From an uncultured beta proteobacterium (GTDB lineage Bacteria > Pseudomonadota > Gammaproteobacteria > Burkholderiales > SG8-39), in the NCBI GenBank assembly GCA_902826155.1, contig CADEDU010000023.1, positions 58,802 through 86,598 of the forward strand: a stretch of DNA of 27,797 nucleotides, read 5' to 3'. The notes under the pieces are model-generated. The model did not search any database and was not told the origin of the DNA. It saw only the letters and a program-made list of their open reading frames with translations. The translations under genes and the position numbers were made by a program. Positions 9,130 to 16,158 of this stretch are shown here, piece after piece (positions within the stretch are counted from its first letter, which is position 1; every line of letters begins with the position of its first letter).

Positions 9130-10629
9130 CTACGACGTCGCCTGATCGCGCAGCACGCGCTTGAGTACCTTGCCGGTGGCGCTCTTGGGTAATTCGGCGA
9201 CGACGTCGACGCGTTCCGGCGCCTTGTATGCGGCCAGCTTGGCGCGGCAATAGGCGGTGACTTCGTCGGCGGTGAGCGTGACCCCGGGTTTGGCGACGAT
9301 GGCGATGCGCACCGCTTCGCCCTTCTCCGGATGCGGCACGCCGTACACCGCAACCTCCTTCACCGCTTCGTGCTGGTAGAGCACGTTCTCGACCTCGGCC
9401 GGCCACACCTTGAAGCCCGACACGTTGATCATGTCCTTCACGCGATCGACGATGAATACGTAGCCCTGCTCGTCCATCGTGCCGATGTCGCCCGAGTGCA
9501 GCCAGCCGCCGCGCAGCGCACGTGCGGTGTCTTCCGGTTTGCCCCAGTAACCCTTCATCACGCCGGGGCCGCGGATGACGATCTCGCCCCAGCTCCCGCG
9601 CGGTACCTCGCGGTCGTTCTCGTCGAAGATCGCCAGTTCGAATTTGTCGACCGCGGTACCGACGCTGCCGAAGCGGTGCTCCCTCAAATGGTTGTAGGCA
9701 GCAAACGGCGAGCACTCGGTCAGCCCATAGCCTTCGTAGATCGGTGCGCCGAGCCGTTCATGCCAGCGCCGTGAGATCTCCTGCGGCATGGTGGCGGCGG
9801 CCGAGAACCAGTAGTCGACCGATTCGAGCGCCTTCTCGATGTCCGGAGCGTTGAGCAGCGCGATGTAGATGGTCGGCACCGCGAAGAAATGCGTGACGCG
9901 CTCGCGCGCCACCGCCGGCACCACCACGTCGGGAACGAAGCGACGGAACAGCACCAACGTCGAGCCGGCTTGGAAGCCGCCGTTCATGATGTAGTTCTGC
10001 GCGAACACATGAAACAGCGGCAGGAACACGACCAGCCGGTCGGGCGGCGTGAAGTGCGAGTACTTGGCCGAGACCCGGGTGTTGGAGTCGATGTTGGCGT
10101 GACTGAGCATCACGCCCTTGGGAAAACCGGTGGTGCCCGACGAGTAGAGGATCGCGGCGATCTCCTCGGGCTTCATCTCCGCGGTCGGGAAGCCCGGGGC
10201 ACCCGCGTCGAGCCAGGCCTCCAGAGGTGTCTCCCCGGATCGCTCGCCTTCGCACAACACCACGTGCTGCAGAGCCGGGCAGGCATCGCGCGGCACCTGG
10301 TCGAGCAACTCGGCAGTCGTGAACAGCATCCGCGCGCCCGAGTCGTTGAGGATGTACTTCACCTCGTCGGCCTTGAAGATCGCGTTGATCGACACCGCGA
10401 TCGCGCCGGCCTTGAGCGTGGCGAGATAGGTGAGGGCGAACGCCGGGATGTTCGGCAGGAACAGCGCCACGCGATCGCCACGACGCACGCCGTGCTGATA
10501 GAGCGCGTCGGCCAGCGCGCTGGAACACAGCTCGAGCACGCCGTAACTGACGGCGCGTTCCTCGAACAGGATGGCGGGATGATCGGGCGTGCGCTTGGCG
10601 ATGCGGGTGACGTGATTGGCCAGGTTCAT
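9130..10629 (-). CDS. AMP-forming acyl-CoA synthetase/ligase
   Basis: 499-aa ANL-superfamily enzyme: activates a carboxylic acid with ATP and transfers it to CoA. Visible motifs are the phosphate-binding loop YSSGTTGFPKG (162-172), YGLTE (301-305), the SGD aspartate D381, the hinge region DRVKDMINVSGFK (395-407) and the catalytic lysine K487 in PKSATGKVLKR. All are intact and the length is normal. The sequence resembles long-chain fatty-acid-CoA ligases, but the substrate cannot be read from it. It starts 28 bp after the beta-keto acid cleavage enzyme gene on the same strand, so the two probably form an operon. In that context it may make or salvage a CoA thioester from the acid handled by the pathway; this is inference. 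Confidence 0.9.
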   Translation of the reverse strand: MNLANHVTRIAKRTPDHPAILFEERAVSYGVLELCSSALADALYQHGVRRGDRVALFLPNIPAFALTYLATLKAGAIAVSINAIFKADEVKYILNDSGARMLFTTAELLDQVPRDACPALQHVVLCEGERSGETPLEAWLDAGAPGFPTAEMKPEEIAAILYSSGTTGFPKGVMLSHANIDSNTRVSAKYSHFTPPDRLVVFLPLFHVFAQNYIMNGGFQAGSTLVLFRRFVPDVVVPAVARERVTHFFAVPTIYIALLNAPDIEKALESVDYWFSAAATMPQEISRRWHERLGAPIYEGYGLTECSPFAAYNHLREHRFGSVGTAVDKFELAIFDENDREVPRGSWGEIVIRGPGVMKGYWGKPEDTARALRGGWLHSGDIGTMDEQGYVFIVDRVKDMINVSGFKVWPAEVENVLYQHEAVKEVAVYGVPHPEKGEAVRIAIVAKPGVTLTADEVTAYCRAKLAAYKAPERVDVVAELPKSATGKVLKRVLRDQATS

Positions 10630-10657
10630 GGCGTGGCTCGTAGCGCGTGCGGCGGGC

Positions 10658-11593
10658 TCAGAAGTTGACGGCGTTGCGGCCCTTGAGCTTGAGCATCTGC
10701 CGCGCCTCGTCGGGCGTGGCGACCTGCAGCCCGAGTTCCTCGAGGATGCGCCGGATCTTGGTGACCTGATCGGCGTTCGATTTGGCGAGCTGTCCGCGAC
10801 CGAGCCACAGGCTGTCTTCCATGCCCACGCGCACGTTGCCGCCCATCACGGCTGACTGCGCGGCGATGAACATCTGATTGCGGCCTGCGCCCAGCACCGA
10901 CCACAGATACAGATCGCCGAACAGACGATCGGCGGTGCGCTTCATGTGCAGCACGTCTTCCGGGTGCGGGCCGATGCCACCGCGGATACCGAATACCGAC
11001 TGGATGAGCAGCGGTGGCTTGATCAGGCCGCGATCGAGGAAGTGCGCGCAGGTGTACAGGTGGCCGATGTCGTAGCACTCGATCTCGAAGCGCGTGTCGT
11101 TGCCGCTGCACGACTTGAGAATGTGCTCGATGTCGCGGAACGTGTTCTTGAAGATGCGTTCGTCGCTGCCGGCGAGATAGGGCTTTTCCCAGTCGTACTT
11201 GAACTCCTTGTAGCGACCGAGCATCTCGTACAGGCCGAAGTTCATCGAGCCCATGTTGAGCGAGGCCACCTCTGGCTTCAACTTGAGCGCGGGCTGCAGA
11301 CGTTCTTCGGTGGTCATCGTCGGTGCGCCGCCGGTGGTGAGGTTGATCACCGCGTCGCAGCCGGCCTTGATCGCAGGCAGGAACTCGAGGAACACGTTCG
11401 GATCCTGCGTGGGACTGCCGTCGCGACGGTTGCGCGCGTGCAGATGCACGATGGCCGCGCCCGCCTTGCACGCGCCGATCGAGGCTTCGGCGATCTCCTC
11501 GGGTGTGATCGGCAGATGCGGCGACATCGTCGGCGTGTGAATCGCGCCGGTGACGGCGCAGGTGATGATCACTTTTCCTTGGGCGGCGGCCAT
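10658..11593 (-). CDS. Beta-keto acid cleavage enzyme (BKACE/DUF849 family)
   Basis: 311 aa from ATG 11593, which has CAGGAG (11600-11605) about 6 bp upstream. The open frame extends to 11728 but the extra residues are unlike the family. BKACE enzymes (Kce type) condense a beta-keto acid with acetyl-CoA in a retro-Claisen reaction, giving a new CoA thioester and acetoacetate (or its analogue), using zinc. The zinc-binding signature is visible: H50 and H52 in VHLHARN, and the acidic pair E259-D260 in VRVGMEDSLW. TGAIHTPTMSPHLPITPEEIA and FGIRGGIGPHPED are also typical. Known substrates include 3-keto-5-aminohexanoate (lysine fermentation) and dehydrocarnitine; no lysine-fermentation genes are nearby, so the substrate is open. 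First gene of an operon with the acyl-CoA ligase. Confidence 0.92.
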   Translation of the reverse strand: MAAAQGKVIITCAVTGAIHTPTMSPHLPITPEEIAEASIGACKAGAAIVHLHARNRRDGSPTQDPNVFLEFLPAIKAGCDAVINLTTGGAPTMTTEERLQPALKLKPEVASLNMGSMNFGLYEMLGRYKEFKYDWEKPYLAGSDERIFKNTFRDIEHILKSCSGNDTRFEIECYDIGHLYTCAHFLDRGLIKPPLLIQSVFGIRGGIGPHPEDVLHMKRTADRLFGDLYLWSVLGAGRNQMFIAAQSAVMGGNVRVGMEDSLWLGRGQLAKSNADQVTKIRRILEELGLQVATPDEARQMLKLKGRNAVNF

Positions 11594-11762
11594 GTCGGGC
11601 TCCTGTTGTCCTGCGGTGGTCTGGTAATTGGGGGCGGTGCTGCTTGCTACCGGGTCGATTGGAATCTTGGTGCCGCAACCGGGCATCACATCGCGACGAT
11701 TGTTCGATGCCGGTGTGTCTGGCGTCAAGCGACCCGGATCGGGACGCTGCAGGGCGCTCCGT

Positions 11763-11777
11763 TAGAATCGGCTCGCG
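11763..11777 (+). promoter_or_regulatory. Candidate -10 element TAGAAT just upstream of tsaB
   Basis: TAGAAT (11763-11768) matches the sigma70 -10 consensus at five of six positions and ends 9 bp before the tsaB ATG. No good -35 is seen at the expected spacing. Start-proximal placement and the lack of a Shine-Dalgarno sequence would give a very short or absent leader. Confidence 0.3.
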
Positions 11778-12545
11778 ATGTCTGCCTCCCTCACTTCATT
11801 CAACATCCTCGCGTTCGAGACGTCCACCGAGCGGCTGTCGGTGGCGCTGGCGATCGACGGCCGGGTGCGCGTCGAGCACTTCGCCGATGCCCCGCATAGT
11901 GAACGCATTCTGCATGTCGTGCGCATATTGCTCGACTCGGCAGGCGCCACCACCACAGCCTTGCACGGCGTCGCGTTTGGTGCCGGCCCTGGTGCGTTTA
12001 CCGGTGTGCGACTCGGTTGCGGCGTCGCGCAGGGGATCGCGCTCGCGCATGATCTGCCTGTCGTCGCGGTGAATTCACTGCACGCTCTCGCGCAATCCTA
12101 TGTGACCGCGACGAACGCATCGTCACCATCGTCACCATGGTCCGAAGCATCCGCATCGTCCGACGCCGCGATCCTCGCGATCAGCGACGCGCGACTGCAC
12201 GAGGTGTATTACGCCGGATGGGAACTGGCGGGCGACACCTGGCGGGAGTCGCTGCCGACCGCATTGGCGCGTCCTGCGGAGATCGCCGTTCCGTCGGCTG
12301 GACAGTGGATCGGATGCGGGAGCGGTTTTGGTGTCTATCGCGACACGCTGTGCGCGCGCCTCGGTCCGCGCCTGGCGAGCATTGCCGACGTGACCCATCC
12401 CGATGCCGGGGCCGTGCTGGCGATCGCTGCGGCTGCACTGCGTCGTGGCGAAGGCGTCGCCCCCGAACACGCGCTGCCGATCTATGTGCGCGACAAGGTC
12501 GCGCTCACCTCGGCTGAGCGTGCAGCGAAGGTGGCAGCGCAATGA
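11778..12545 (+). CDS. tsaB: tRNA N6-threonylcarbamoyladenosine biosynthesis protein TsaB
   Basis: 255-aa ASKHA-fold protein that scaffolds TsaD and TsaE in transferring threonylcarbamoyl to A37 of ANN-decoding tRNAs. The family signatures are ILAFETSTERLSVAL near the N-terminus (about 10-24) and GAGPGAFTGVRLG (about 69-81), followed by VVAVNSLHALA. A short Ser/Ala-rich insertion (about residues 112-131) is encoded partly by a tandem 9-bp repeat near 12119-12136 and looks like a loop expansion. First gene of a tight plus-strand run: its stop overlaps the rimI start by 4 bp. It diverges from the BKACE operon. Confidence 0.94.
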   Translation: MSASLTSFNILAFETSTERLSVALAIDGRVRVEHFADAPHSERILHVVRILLDSAGATTTALHGVAFGAGPGAFTGVRLGCGVAQGIALAHDLPVVAVNSLHALAQSYVTATNASSPSSPWSEASASSDAAILAISDARLHEVYYAGWELAGDTWRESLPTALARPAEIAVPSAGQWIGCGSGFGVYRDTLCARLGPRLASIADVTHPDAGAVLAIAAAALRRGEGVAPEHALPIYVRDKVALTSAERAAKVAAQ

Positions 12546-13003
12546 GTGCGGTGCCCAAGCCGCTGGTGACGATGGTGCCGATGCAGTCGGCGAACCTGGC
12601 GGCGATCGAGTCGATCGAGCGCGACTGCTATGAATTCCCATGGACGATCGGCAACTTTCGCGATTCGATCGAAGCAGGTTATGCGTGCTGGGAGTATCGC
12701 GAGAACGCGCAACTGATCGGCTACGCGGTGATGATGATGGCGGTGGACGAAGCGCATCTGCTCAACCTGACGATCGCTTCGGCGCACCAGCGGCGGGGCC
12801 ATGGCTCGCGGTTGCTCGAGGCGCTGTTCAATTCAGCCCGGCGCGCCGGTGCGAACGCGATGTTGCTGGAGGTGCGGCCGTCCAACGCCGGTGCGCTGGC
12901 GATGTACGCAAGAGAGGGATTCGAACGGATCGGCGCCCGCCGTGGTTACTATCCGGCGCTACGGGGACGTGAAGACGCGTTGGTCCTGCGTCGCGCGCTA
13001 TGA
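12542..13003 (+). CDS. rimI: Ribosomal protein S18 alanine N-acetyltransferase RimI
   Basis: 153-aa GNAT acetyltransferase. It has the acetyl-CoA pyrophosphate-binding motif QRRGHGSR (83-90) after the beta strand LLNLTIAS, and the RimI signature around LLEVRPSNAGALAMYAREGF with E110 and Y122 at the positions of the known catalytic Glu and Tyr. It ends RRGYYPAL and DALVLRR, like other RimI proteins. The start overlaps the tsaB stop (ATGA) and its own stop overlaps the next start in the same way, so translation is coupled across the three genes. The tsaB-rimI pairing is widely conserved and supports the assignment. Confidence 0.93.
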   Translation: MSAVPKPLVTMVPMQSANLAAIESIERDCYEFPWTIGNFRDSIEAGYACWEYRENAQLIGYAVMMMAVDEAHLLNLTIASAHQRRGHGSRLLEALFNSARRAGANAMLLEVRPSNAGALAMYAREGFERIGARRGYYPALRGREDALVLRRAL

Positions 13004-13776
13004 GCGAACGATTGATTCGCGAGCTGGGACTGGGTCCGGTGTGGCGGTTGCGCAGCCGGCCGCAGGCGAGTGCGTCTGCGCACGATGTGGCCGCGGAAGA
13101 GGGGCGTGCTCCGGCGGCGTCATCGCGGTCCGCACAGACACCTGTCTCACAGGATATGGTCGAACCGACGCGGGCGGAGGCGCTGCTCCCTGCGCATGAT
13201 CGCGCTGCGCGCATCGCCGACATGGATTGGCAGTCCCTGGAGTCGAATGTCGCGCAATGCACGGCTTGCGGTCTGTGCAAGTCGCGCACCAACACGGTGT
13301 TCGGGGTCGGTGATCGCCAAGCGCAGTGGATGCTCGTGGGCGAGGCGCCCGGCGCTGAAGAAGATGCGCGTGGCGAGCCGTTCGTAGGCCAGGCCGGCCG
13401 ATTGCTCGACAACATGCTTGCCGCCATCACGCTCGAGCGCGGCGCGAATGTCTACATTGCCAATGTCCTGAAGTGCCGGCCTCCGAACAATCGCAACCCC
13501 GAACCGAACGAAGTCTCGCAATGCAGCCCGTATCTCATCCGCCAGATCGCGCTGATCCAGCCCAGGATCATCGTCGCGATGGGCCGATTCGCCGCGCAGA
13601 CCTTGCTCAACTCCGATGCGAGCATCTCGAGCATGCGCGGCAAGGTGTTTCGCTATCAAGGCGTGCCCACGGTGGTGACGTATCATCCGGCCTATCTGCT
13701 GCGCAGCCTTCCTGACAAAGCCAAAGCCTGGGAAGACCTGTTGTTTGCCGTGAAGACCATGCGCGAACTCCCCTGA
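13000..13776 (+). CDS. Family 4 uracil-DNA glycosylase (Fe-S)
   Basis: 258 aa. Removes uracil from DNA; family 4 enzymes carry a 4Fe-4S cluster. Cluster cysteines are visible at C87 and C90 (CTAC, with C93 just after), C159 (NVLKCRPPNNRNP) and C175 (SQCSPY). Active-site segments are GEAPGAEED (114-122) with PFVGQAGRLLD (127-137), and TYHPAYLLR (227-235). The first 75 residues are a weakly conserved, Ala/Ser-rich extension ahead of the catalytic domain, which is common in betaproteobacterial homologues. The 4-bp overlap with rimI places it in the tsaB-rimI operon. It is distinct from family 1 Ung, which has different motifs. Confidence 0.92.
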   Translation: MSERLIRELGLGPVWRLRSRPQASASAHDVAAEEGRAPAASSRSAQTPVSQDMVEPTRAEALLPAHDRAARIADMDWQSLESNVAQCTACGLCKSRTNTVFGVGDRQAQWMLVGEAPGAEEDARGEPFVGQAGRLLDNMLAAITLERGANVYIANVLKCRPPNNRNPEPNEVSQCSPYLIRQIALIQPRIIVAMGRFAAQTLLNSDASISSMRGKVFRYQGVPTVVTYHPAYLLRSLPDKAKAWEDLLFAVKTMRELP

Positions 13777-13844
13777 ATCGGTGGCGCTCGGTGCGGTGCG
13801 CGTCGGCTCAGGAACTCCAGCGACATCCGGGTTCCCGATCGAGC

Positions 13845-13876
13845 TTGAATTGCGGATATCCGTCCCGATATTGCGG
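13845..13876 (+). promoter_or_regulatory. Candidate promoter/operator upstream of lemA
   Basis: TTGAAT (13845-13850), 17-bp spacer, ATATTG (13868-13873) is a weak sigma70-like arrangement. Inside the spacer is a perfect 10-bp palindrome CGGATATCCG (13853-13862). ATTGCGG occurs directly repeated at 13849-13855 and 13870-13876, 21 bp (two turns) apart. It could be an operator for the lemA cassette; not proven. Confidence 0.3.
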
Positions 13877-13905
13877 GGCGTCGGACCAACAAAAGGAGTA
13901 GGAAC

Positions 13906-14514
13906 ATGCGGCGTTTGCTCGGATCGATGTTGGCGGTGGTTGCGCTCTCTCTGGCCGGTTGCGGCTACAACGACATTCAGCGCGGCGATGAGGGCGTCAA
14001 GGCGGCGTGGTCGGAAGTCCTGAATCAATATCAGCGTCGCGCCGACCTCGTTCCCAATCTGGTCGAGACGGTGAAGGGCGCGGCGGCCTCCGAACAACAG
14101 ATCCTCACGCAGGTCGTCGAAGCGCGCGCCAAGGCCACCAGCATCCAGGTGACGCCTGAAACGTTGAACAATCCCGAGGCGCTCAAGCGTTTTCAGGATG
14201 CGCAATCAGGACTGACCAGCGCCTTGTCGCGGTTGCTCGCCGTGGTGGAGAACTATCCCGACCTGAAGTCGCAGAAGACGTTCCAGGATCTGATGGCGCA
14301 GCTGGAGGGCACGGAGAACCGCATCTCGGTCGGGCGCACGCGCTATATCAAGACGGTGAGCGACTACAACGTGCTGGTGCGGCAGTTCCCCGTTAATCTC
14401 ACCGCGATGATGTTCGGCTATTCGGCCAAGCCGAACTTCTCGGTGGAGAACGAAAGCGCGATCACTACCGCGCCCAAGATCGACTTCGGCAAGAAAGCCG
14501 AACCGGCGAAGTAG
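13906..14514 (+). CDS. lemA: LemA family lipoprotein
   Basis: 202 aa. The start is fixed by AAGGAG (13893-13898) 7 bp before the ATG. The N-terminus is a lipoprotein signal, MRRLLGSMLAVVALSLAGC, with lipidation Cys19, so the protein is probably anchored to a membrane on the periplasmic side. The rest is the alpha-helical LemA domain, including QYQRRADLVPNLVETVKG (about 43-60), LSRLLAVVENYPDLKS (about 105-120) and RYIKTVSDYNVLVRQFP. LemA proteins are widespread, often encoded with TPM-domain proteins as here, and have no agreed biochemical function. Head of a three-gene cassette with the two TPM genes downstream. Confidence 0.93.
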   Translation: MRRLLGSMLAVVALSLAGCGYNDIQRGDEGVKAAWSEVLNQYQRRADLVPNLVETVKGAAASEQQILTQVVEARAKATSIQVTPETLNNPEALKRFQDAQSGLTSALSRLLAVVENYPDLKSQKTFQDLMAQLEGTENRISVGRTRYIKTVSDYNVLVRQFPVNLTAMMFGYSAKPNFSVENESAITTAPKIDFGKKAEPAK

Positions 14515-14535
14515 CGTGCCCATCGGAGCGACGGT

Positions 14536-14556
14536 ACCCGGCCTCAACTGCCGGGT
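14536..14556 (+). other. Stem-loop between lemA and the TPM gene
   Basis: Perfect 7-bp inverted repeat ACCCGGC / GCCGGGT with the 7-nt loop CTCAACT, 21 bp after the lemA stop. No T-run follows, so it is not a standard intrinsic terminator. It might protect lemA mRNA or reduce read-through to set the LemA:TPM ratio. Confidence 0.4.
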
Positions 14557-14604
14557 CCGCGCGTCGCGTCATTCCGCGCCGCTTCTGATCGCGAACATTC
14601 GCTG

Positions 14605-15624
14605 ATGGCCGTGTCGATCCTCCCAGTGTTGATTCTTCGCTTCGCCCGCGTCGCTGCGCCGGTCGCGAAACGCGTGCGGTCGCGCGTGCGCGGGTTGATG
14701 CGCCCGCGTTCGTGGGGCGTGATCGGCGTGCTGGTGCTGGCCTTGGCGGTTGCGGGACTCGCGCGCGCGCAAGACCTGCAGCCGCTGCCTGAGCTCAACT
14801 CACCGGTCGTCGATACCACCGGCACGCTGACCGCCGATCAGATCGAGCGGCTCGCCACCGAATTGCGCGCGTTCGAGGCGAAGAAGGGCAGCCAGATCGC
14901 GGTCGTATTCGTGCCGACCACGCTGCCCGAAGCGATCGAACAGTACTCGATCCGGTTGGCGGAGAAAGCGAAGGTCGGCCGCAAGAAGGCCGACGACGGC
15001 GTCATCGTGCTGGTGGTCACCAAGGACCGCAAGACGCGCATTGAAGTCGGCCACGGACTGGAAGGTGCGATTCCAGACATCGTCGCCAATCAGATCCGGC
15101 GCGACGTCATGAACCCGTATTTTCGCAACGGCGATTTCCATGGCGGGGTGCGGGCCGGAACGCAGGCGCTGGTCAAACGCATCGAGGGCGAGGATCTGCC
15201 CCCGCCCTGGCAGCCGGGTGAGCAACGCGGCACCGAGGTCGGTACCGACTACTTCGAGCTGCTGCTGATCGGCATCGTGCTGGTGGTGGTCTTGGGTGGT
15301 GTGCTCAAGGCGATCTTCGGGCGCTTTCTGGGCTCGGCGATGGTGGGGGGCGTCGCTGGCACCGGCGCGGGGTTGATCTCGGGCATCACCTTTCTGGGTG
15401 TTGCGGTCGGCGTGCTTGCGTTCGTGTTCTCGCTGATGCTCGCGGGCATGCTCGGCGGATTCAGCAACCGGCGTGGCCGCTATCGTGGTCCGTGGACCGG
15501 TGGCTGGGGCGGCGGGGGTTGGTCGAGCGGCGGCGGTGGCTGGGGCGGTGGGGACATCGGCGGCTGGTCCGGCGGAGGCGGCAGCTTCGGCGGCGGCGGC
15601 GCCTCGGGCAGTTGGGACGACTGA
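14605..15624 (+). CDS. TPM domain (YgcG-like) membrane protein with Gly-rich tail
   Basis: 339 aa from ATG 14605. The in-frame ATG at 14698 would give a tidier signal peptide (MRPRSWGVIGVLVLALAVAGLARAQ minus extension) and is a serious alternative; neither has a clear SD. After cleavage near residue 55 comes the TPM domain (about 67-190), with VVDTTGTLTADQI, KADDGVIVLVV and RIEVGHGLEGAIPD. Two hydrophobic segments follow (about 217-235 and 249-285), then a Gly/Ser/Trp-rich tail ending in FGGGGASGSWDD. This architecture (signal, TPM, TM, Gly-rich C-terminus) is standard for YgcG-type proteins. Plant TPM protein TLP18.3 has been reported to have phosphatase activity; the bacterial role is unclear. 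Second gene of the lemA cassette. Confidence 0.9.
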   Translation: MAVSILPVLILRFARVAAPVAKRVRSRVRGLMRPRSWGVIGVLVLALAVAGLARAQDLQPLPELNSPVVDTTGTLTADQIERLATELRAFEAKKGSQIAVVFVPTTLPEAIEQYSIRLAEKAKVGRKKADDGVIVLVVTKDRKTRIEVGHGLEGAIPDIVANQIRRDVMNPYFRNGDFHGGVRAGTQALVKRIEGEDLPPPWQPGEQRGTEVGTDYFELLLIGIVLVVVLGGVLKAIFGRFLGSAMVGGVAGTGAGLISGITFLGVAVGVLAFVFSLMLAGMLGGFSNRRGRYRGPWTGGWGGGGWSSGGGGWGGGDIGGWSGGGGSFGGGGASGSWDD

Positions 15625-15637
15625 TCGGACGCGAGCC

Positions 15638-16141
15638 ATGCGACGCTTCTTTCGACATCTCATCACCGACTACTGGTCGGTGCACAGCGCGTTTCCCAAT
15701 CGCACGCTTACGGCGATCGAGCAGGCCGTGCACGAGGGCGAGCGTGCTCACATGGGCGAGCTGCGATTCGTCGTCGAATCGGCGCTGCCGTTGCCGCTAC
15801 TGCTGCGTGGCGTCAGTTCGCGCGAGCGCGCGGTGCGTTTGTTCGGCTCGATGGGTGTGTGGGATACCGAGCACAACTCGGGCGTGCTGATCTACGTATT
15901 GCTCGCTGATCGCCACGTCGAAATCGTTGCCGATCGCGGCATTCATCGCCGCGTGGGCGAGTCGGGCTGGACCGGCATCTGCGCGGCGATGCGGCGCGCG
16001 TTTCGCGAGGGGCGTTATGAATCCGGCGCGCTCGAGGGTGTGCGTGCAGTGAGCGCGCTGCTTGCTCAGCACTTTCCGCCCGACCGCGACAACCCCGACA
16101 ACCCCAACGAATTGCCGAACCGGCCCGTGGTGCTGCGCTAG
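15638..16141 (+). CDS. Second TPM domain protein, soluble form
   Basis: 167 aa from ATG 15638, 13 bp after the preceding stop. It has no signal peptide and no membrane segment. The TPM-like core is recognised from LTAIEQAVHEGERAHMGELRFVVES, GVLIYVLLADRHVEIVADRGIH and a C-terminal helix ending near ALLAQHFPP. The ending NPDNPNELPNRPVV, with a Pro/Asn/Asp-rich tail, is often seen in this subgroup. It lacks the Gly-rich tail of its neighbour and is probably cytoplasmic, so the two TPM paralogues would act on opposite sides of the membrane. The frame is open back to 15473 inside the previous gene, but that part is the previous gene's Gly-rich tail read out of frame. Converges on lplT with a 17-bp gap. 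Confidence 0.88.
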   Translation: MRRFFRHLITDYWSVHSAFPNRTLTAIEQAVHEGERAHMGELRFVVESALPLPLLLRGVSSRERAVRLFGSMGVWDTEHNSGVLIYVLLADRHVEIVADRGIHRRVGESGWTGICAAMRRAFREGRYESGALEGVRAVSALLAQHFPPDRDNPDNPNELPNRPVVLR

Positions 16142-16158
16142 AGCGGTCCGCGCTGCGG

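Noticed and set aside
11594..11728. N-terminal extension of the BKACE gene
   Set aside because: ATG 11593 has a good CAGGAG site and gives the family length; the extra 45 residues show no conservation-like pattern.
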